Origin: Alphaproteobacteria bacterium
GTDB taxonomy: Bacteria > Pseudomonadota > Alphaproteobacteria > Puniceispirillales > Puniceispirillaceae
Length of the DNA stretch: 7,808 bases
Assembly (NCBI GenBank): GCA_022425565.1
Contig: JAKMFG010000241.1
Span: 1 to 7,808, forward strand
Direction: 5' to 3'
Position 1 is the stretch's first letter. The number at the start of each line of letters is the position of its first letter. The position numbers and the translations under genes were made by a program. The notes beneath the pieces were generated by a model. That model had not been told where the DNA came from and searched no databases. It saw only the letters and a program-made list of their open reading frames with translations. Positions 6,136 through 7,808 of the stretch are shown piece by piece.

Positions 6136-7533
6136 ATGGCAGGCGTAATTGTCAGTGACAGCATCGAAGCCGAAATCGAGGTCGACTGCCTCATCATCGG
6201 GGGCGGCGCGGCCGGACTGACAGCGGCGCTTGCCGCCAGCGAGGCAGGTGAATCCGTGCTGATTGCCGAGCGTGATACCCAGCTTTCCGGCTCTACCGCG
6301 CTATCCTCGGGGCTGGTTCCGGCGGCTGGTACAAAGGCACAGGCGGCGCAGTCCATATCCGACAGCCAGGATGCGTTCATCGGCGATATCATGGCAAAGA
6401 ACAAGAACAGCGCCGATCCGGATTATGTGCGCACCATCGTGACGCAGATTCCCAAGACCATCGACTGGCTGGCCGACAGTCACTCAATACCGTTCCATGT
6501 GCTTGATGATTTTCTCTATCCAAGCCACAGCCACCACCGCATGCATGCCGTGCCAGAGGTGACAGGGCAGGGGCTGATCACACGGCTTGAACAGGCAGTT
6601 TCGGCAACCGACACCATGATTGTGACGGGCGCATGTGTCACTGATCTGTTCCTGTCGCCAGACGGGGATGTGATCGGTGCGCGTTGTGAGCGGCCGGATG
6701 GCGCGATTGAGGCGATCGCTGCAAAACGAACGATTCTTGCCTGCAATGGCTATGGCGGCAATCCTGAGCTGGTTGCGAGATATATCCCCGAAATGAAGGA
6801 TGCCCTGTATTTCGGGCATCCCGGCAATCAGGGAGAGGCCATCCTGTGGGGCGAGAAAATCGGTGCCGTCCCGACACATCTGTCCGGATATCAGGGGCAT
6901 GGTTCTGTCGCGCACCCACATGGCATTCTCGTTACCTGGGCGCTGATGATGGAGGGCGGCATTCAGGTCAATCTCGAGGGCCGGCGCTTTTCGAACGAAC
7001 ATCTTGGATATTCGGAGCAGGCAGTCGCCGTCCTGGCGCAGCCGGAACAGACGGCTTTCAACATTTTCGACAGCCGCCTGCAGCAGCTTGGCCGGAAATT
7101 CGAGGATTTCCGCAACGCTGAAGAGAACGGCGCGGTGATTGTGGCAGACAGCCCAGCTGAACTTGCGGCGCGGATCGGTGTGGACGGCAGTGCCCTTGAA
7201 GCAACGCTGAGAAAGGCTGCCACGCTTGCCGAAAGCGGCGAACCAGACGGATTCGGACGGCAGTTTTCAGCGGATACACTATTGCGAGCGCCCTATTGCG
7301 CGGTGCGGGTCACTGGTGCGCTGTTCCATACGCAGGGAGGCCTGCTGGTGGATGAGCATGCGCGGGTAAAGCGGGCAGATGGTTCGGTGTTCGACAGCCT
7401 GTTCGCCTGCGGTGGGGCGGCATGTGGTGTGTCGGGGCCCGATGTGTCGGGTTATCTGTCCGGCAACGGGTTGCTGACGGCGCTGGCGCTGGGGCATCTG
7501 GCTGGCTGTTGCACGGGATGGGCTGGCGCGTGA
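6136..7533 (+). CDS. Soluble FAD-dependent dehydrogenase/reductase of the fumarate reductase-KstD (FAD_binding_2) family
   Basis: This 465-residue flavoprotein opens with the dinucleotide motif IIGGGAAGLTAALAASEAG (residues 20-38) and SGSTALSSG (51-59). The C-terminal FAD-binding part includes LFACGGAACGVSG (422-434) and YLSGNGLLTALALG (440-453). The catalytic-domain marker GRRFSNE is at 282-288, and the conserved His of the FHTQGG segment is His408. The family interconverts C-C single and double bonds next to carbonyl or carboxyl groups (fumarate, tricarballylate, 3-ketosteroids). By eye, Tyr292 and Tyr440 align with the two substrate Arg residues of Shewanella fumarate reductase (Arg402, Arg544), so a simple dicarboxylate substrate is doubtful. 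There is no signal peptide, haem motif or membrane segment, so electrons must pass to a partner not encoded here. The start is 7 bp after the previous stop, with GGGAG at 6120-6124. Confidence 0.88.
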   Translation: MAGVIVSDSIEAEIEVDCLIIGGGAAGLTAALAASEAGESVLIAERDTQLSGSTALSSGLVPAAGTKAQAAQSISDSQDAFIGDIMAKNKNSADPDYVRTIVTQIPKTIDWLADSHSIPFHVLDDFLYPSHSHHRMHAVPEVTGQGLITRLEQAVSATDTMIVTGACVTDLFLSPDGDVIGARCERPDGAIEAIAAKRTILACNGYGGNPELVARYIPEMKDALYFGHPGNQGEAILWGEKIGAVPTHLSGYQGHGSVAHPHGILVTWALMMEGGIQVNLEGRRFSNEHLGYSEQAVAVLAQPEQTAFNIFDSRLQQLGRKFEDFRNAEENGAVIVADSPAELAARIGVDGSALEATLRKAATLAESGEPDGFGRQFSADTLLRAPYCAVRVTGALFHTQGGLLVDEHARVKRADGSVFDSLFACGGAACGVSGPDVSGYLSGNGLLTALALGHLAGCCTGWAGA

Positions 7534-7578
7534 TCTGACATCAGGCAAAATCGCGGGACGTCTGGAATTGGGCTCCTG

Positions 7579-7602
7579 ACAATGAAAATCACAATGAAAA
7601 CG
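7579..7602 (+). repeat. 12-bp imperfect tandem repeat (ACAATGAAAAYS twice)
   Basis: Two adjacent copies of a 12-base unit, 7579-7590 and 7591-7602, share their first ten bases (ACAATGAAAA) and differ at the last two. Each copy contains an ATG in the same frame as the downstream gene. Confidence 0.7.
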
Positions 7603-7641
7603 GCAATGGCAAAGAGCGCAAGGAGCGCAAGGAGACTATAG
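7582..7641 (+). CDS. Possible 19-residue leader peptide abutting the aldo/keto reductase start
   Basis: ATG at 7582 opens 19 codons ending in TAG at 7639-7641, directly before the ATG of the next gene and in the same frame. The peptide would be very basic (three Lys, three Arg near its end) with Met and Ala repeats, a result of the tandem repeats in the DNA. There is no clear Shine-Dalgarno before it; ATGs at 7594 and 7606 are alternatives. A real leader would couple translation to the reductase, but a chance frame in repeat DNA is at least as likely. Confidence 0.2.
   Translation: MKITMKTAMAKSARSARRL
7614..7634 (+). repeat. 9-bp tandem repeat that duplicates the Shine-Dalgarno sequence
   Basis: GAGCGCAAG occurs twice in a row (7614-7622 and 7623-7631) and is followed by GAG, the start of a third copy. 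The repeat creates two AAGGAG sequences, at 7620-7625 and 7629-7634. The second is 7 bp from the ATG at 7642 and is the likely ribosome site of the aldo/keto reductase. The first is 16 bp away, too far to be the main site. Confidence 0.75.
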
Positions 7642-7808
7642 ATGTGGCAGGCTGCCGAAGATCGCTACGAGAAGATGCCCTACCGCCGACTGGGCAGGTC
7701 CGGGCTGAAATTGCCTGCAGTGTCACTCGGCCTCTGGCACAATTTCGGCAATGACACCACCCATGACACCAAGCAGGCCATGTGCCGAACCGCCTTTGAC
7801 CATGGCAT
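7642..7808 (+). CDS. Aldo/keto reductase, YghZ-like, N-terminal part (3' truncated)
   Basis: The first 55 codons of an aldo/keto reductase run off the right edge. The N-terminus has ERY-like EDRYEKMPYRRLGRSG followed by LKLPAVSLGLWHNFG and a CRTAFDHGI segment. This closely resembles E. coli YghZ (L-glyceraldehyde 3-phosphate reductase), whose corresponding stretch I recall as LRLPALSLGLWHNFG. These are NADPH-dependent (beta/alpha)8-barrel enzymes that reduce small aldehydes. The catalytic Asp, Tyr, Lys and His lie beyond the window and cannot be checked. The start is well supported by AAGGAG 7 bp upstream. It could belong to the cluster, reducing an aldehyde product, or be an unrelated neighbour. 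Confidence 0.88.
   Translation, partial: MWQAAEDRYEKMPYRRLGRSGLKLPAVSLGLWHNFGNDTTHDTKQAMCRTAFDHG

Larger units (their letters stand above)
7534..7641 (+). other. 108-bp intergenic leader before the aldo/keto reductase gene
   Basis: This is the only real gap between genes in the window. I see no convincing intrinsic terminator (no GC-rich hairpin followed by a T run) and no clear -35/-10 promoter pair. It therefore remains open whether the aldo/keto reductase is cotranscribed with the upstream genes. The right half, from 7579, is A/G-rich and made of short tandem repeats. Confidence 0.6.

Noticed and set aside
7534..7580. Rho-independent terminator after the flavoprotein gene
   Set aside because: Only weak pairings (TCAGG with CCTGA about 30 bases apart, TGAT with ATCA) are present, and no T run follows.

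Overview
The window is a densely packed, single-strand (+) catabolic gene cluster. Its codon use (strong G/C third positions), estimated GC in the upper 50s percent and best-remembered protein relatives suggest a proteobacterium, most likely an alphaproteobacterium. No rRNA, tRNA, phage, IS element or CRISPR array is visible, and the lineage cannot be fixed more closely from this stretch.

Layout. Bases 1-383 hold the C-terminal end of an aconitase/isopropylmalate-dehydratase-type large subunit that carries the [4Fe-4S] cysteines. Its small (swivel) subunit follows at 387-899. At 899-1771 is an isocitrate lyase/PEP mutase-superfamily lyase that keeps the catalytic cysteine loop. Next is an ATP-dependent hydantoinase/oxoprolinase-type pair in the order B (1778-3463) then A (3460-5511). 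After these come an isochorismatase-fold protein (5514-6128) and a soluble FAD-dependent reductase/dehydrogenase (6136-7533). A 108-bp gap then leads to the truncated start of a YghZ-type aldo/keto reductase (7642 to the end). From 3 to 7533 neighbouring genes overlap or lie at most 7 bp apart, so they probably form one operon whose promoter lies upstream of the window.

Function. HyuAB-type enzymes use ATP to open cyclic amides or imides (hydantoins, 5-oxoproline, lactams) or, in some branches, to carboxylate ketones. Isochorismatase-fold enzymes often work next in line as amidases. A flavoprotein, an aconitase-like hydro-lyase and a C-C lyase could together break down a branched di- or tricarboxylate. 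A reasonable inference is a pathway that opens a nitrogen heterocycle and cleaves the carbon skeleton to central metabolites. The substrate is unknown.

Special points. (1) The hyuA reading frame is complete except for one in-frame TGA at 3775-3777, where I recall a Trp or Arg in the family. (2) The isochorismatase-fold protein has Gly148 where the amidase nucleophile Cys should be. (3) The flavoprotein appears to have Tyr at both active-site Arg positions of fumarate reductases. (4) The dehydratase small subunit has a charged specificity loop (Tyr-Met-Lys-Ser) like that of methanogen homoaconitase, and the large subunit has a CTG variant of the usual CTN cluster motif. (5) A 19-codon reading frame made of tandem repeats ends exactly at the start codon of the aldo/keto reductase. 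Together these suggest a pathway whose specificities do not follow from the family names.
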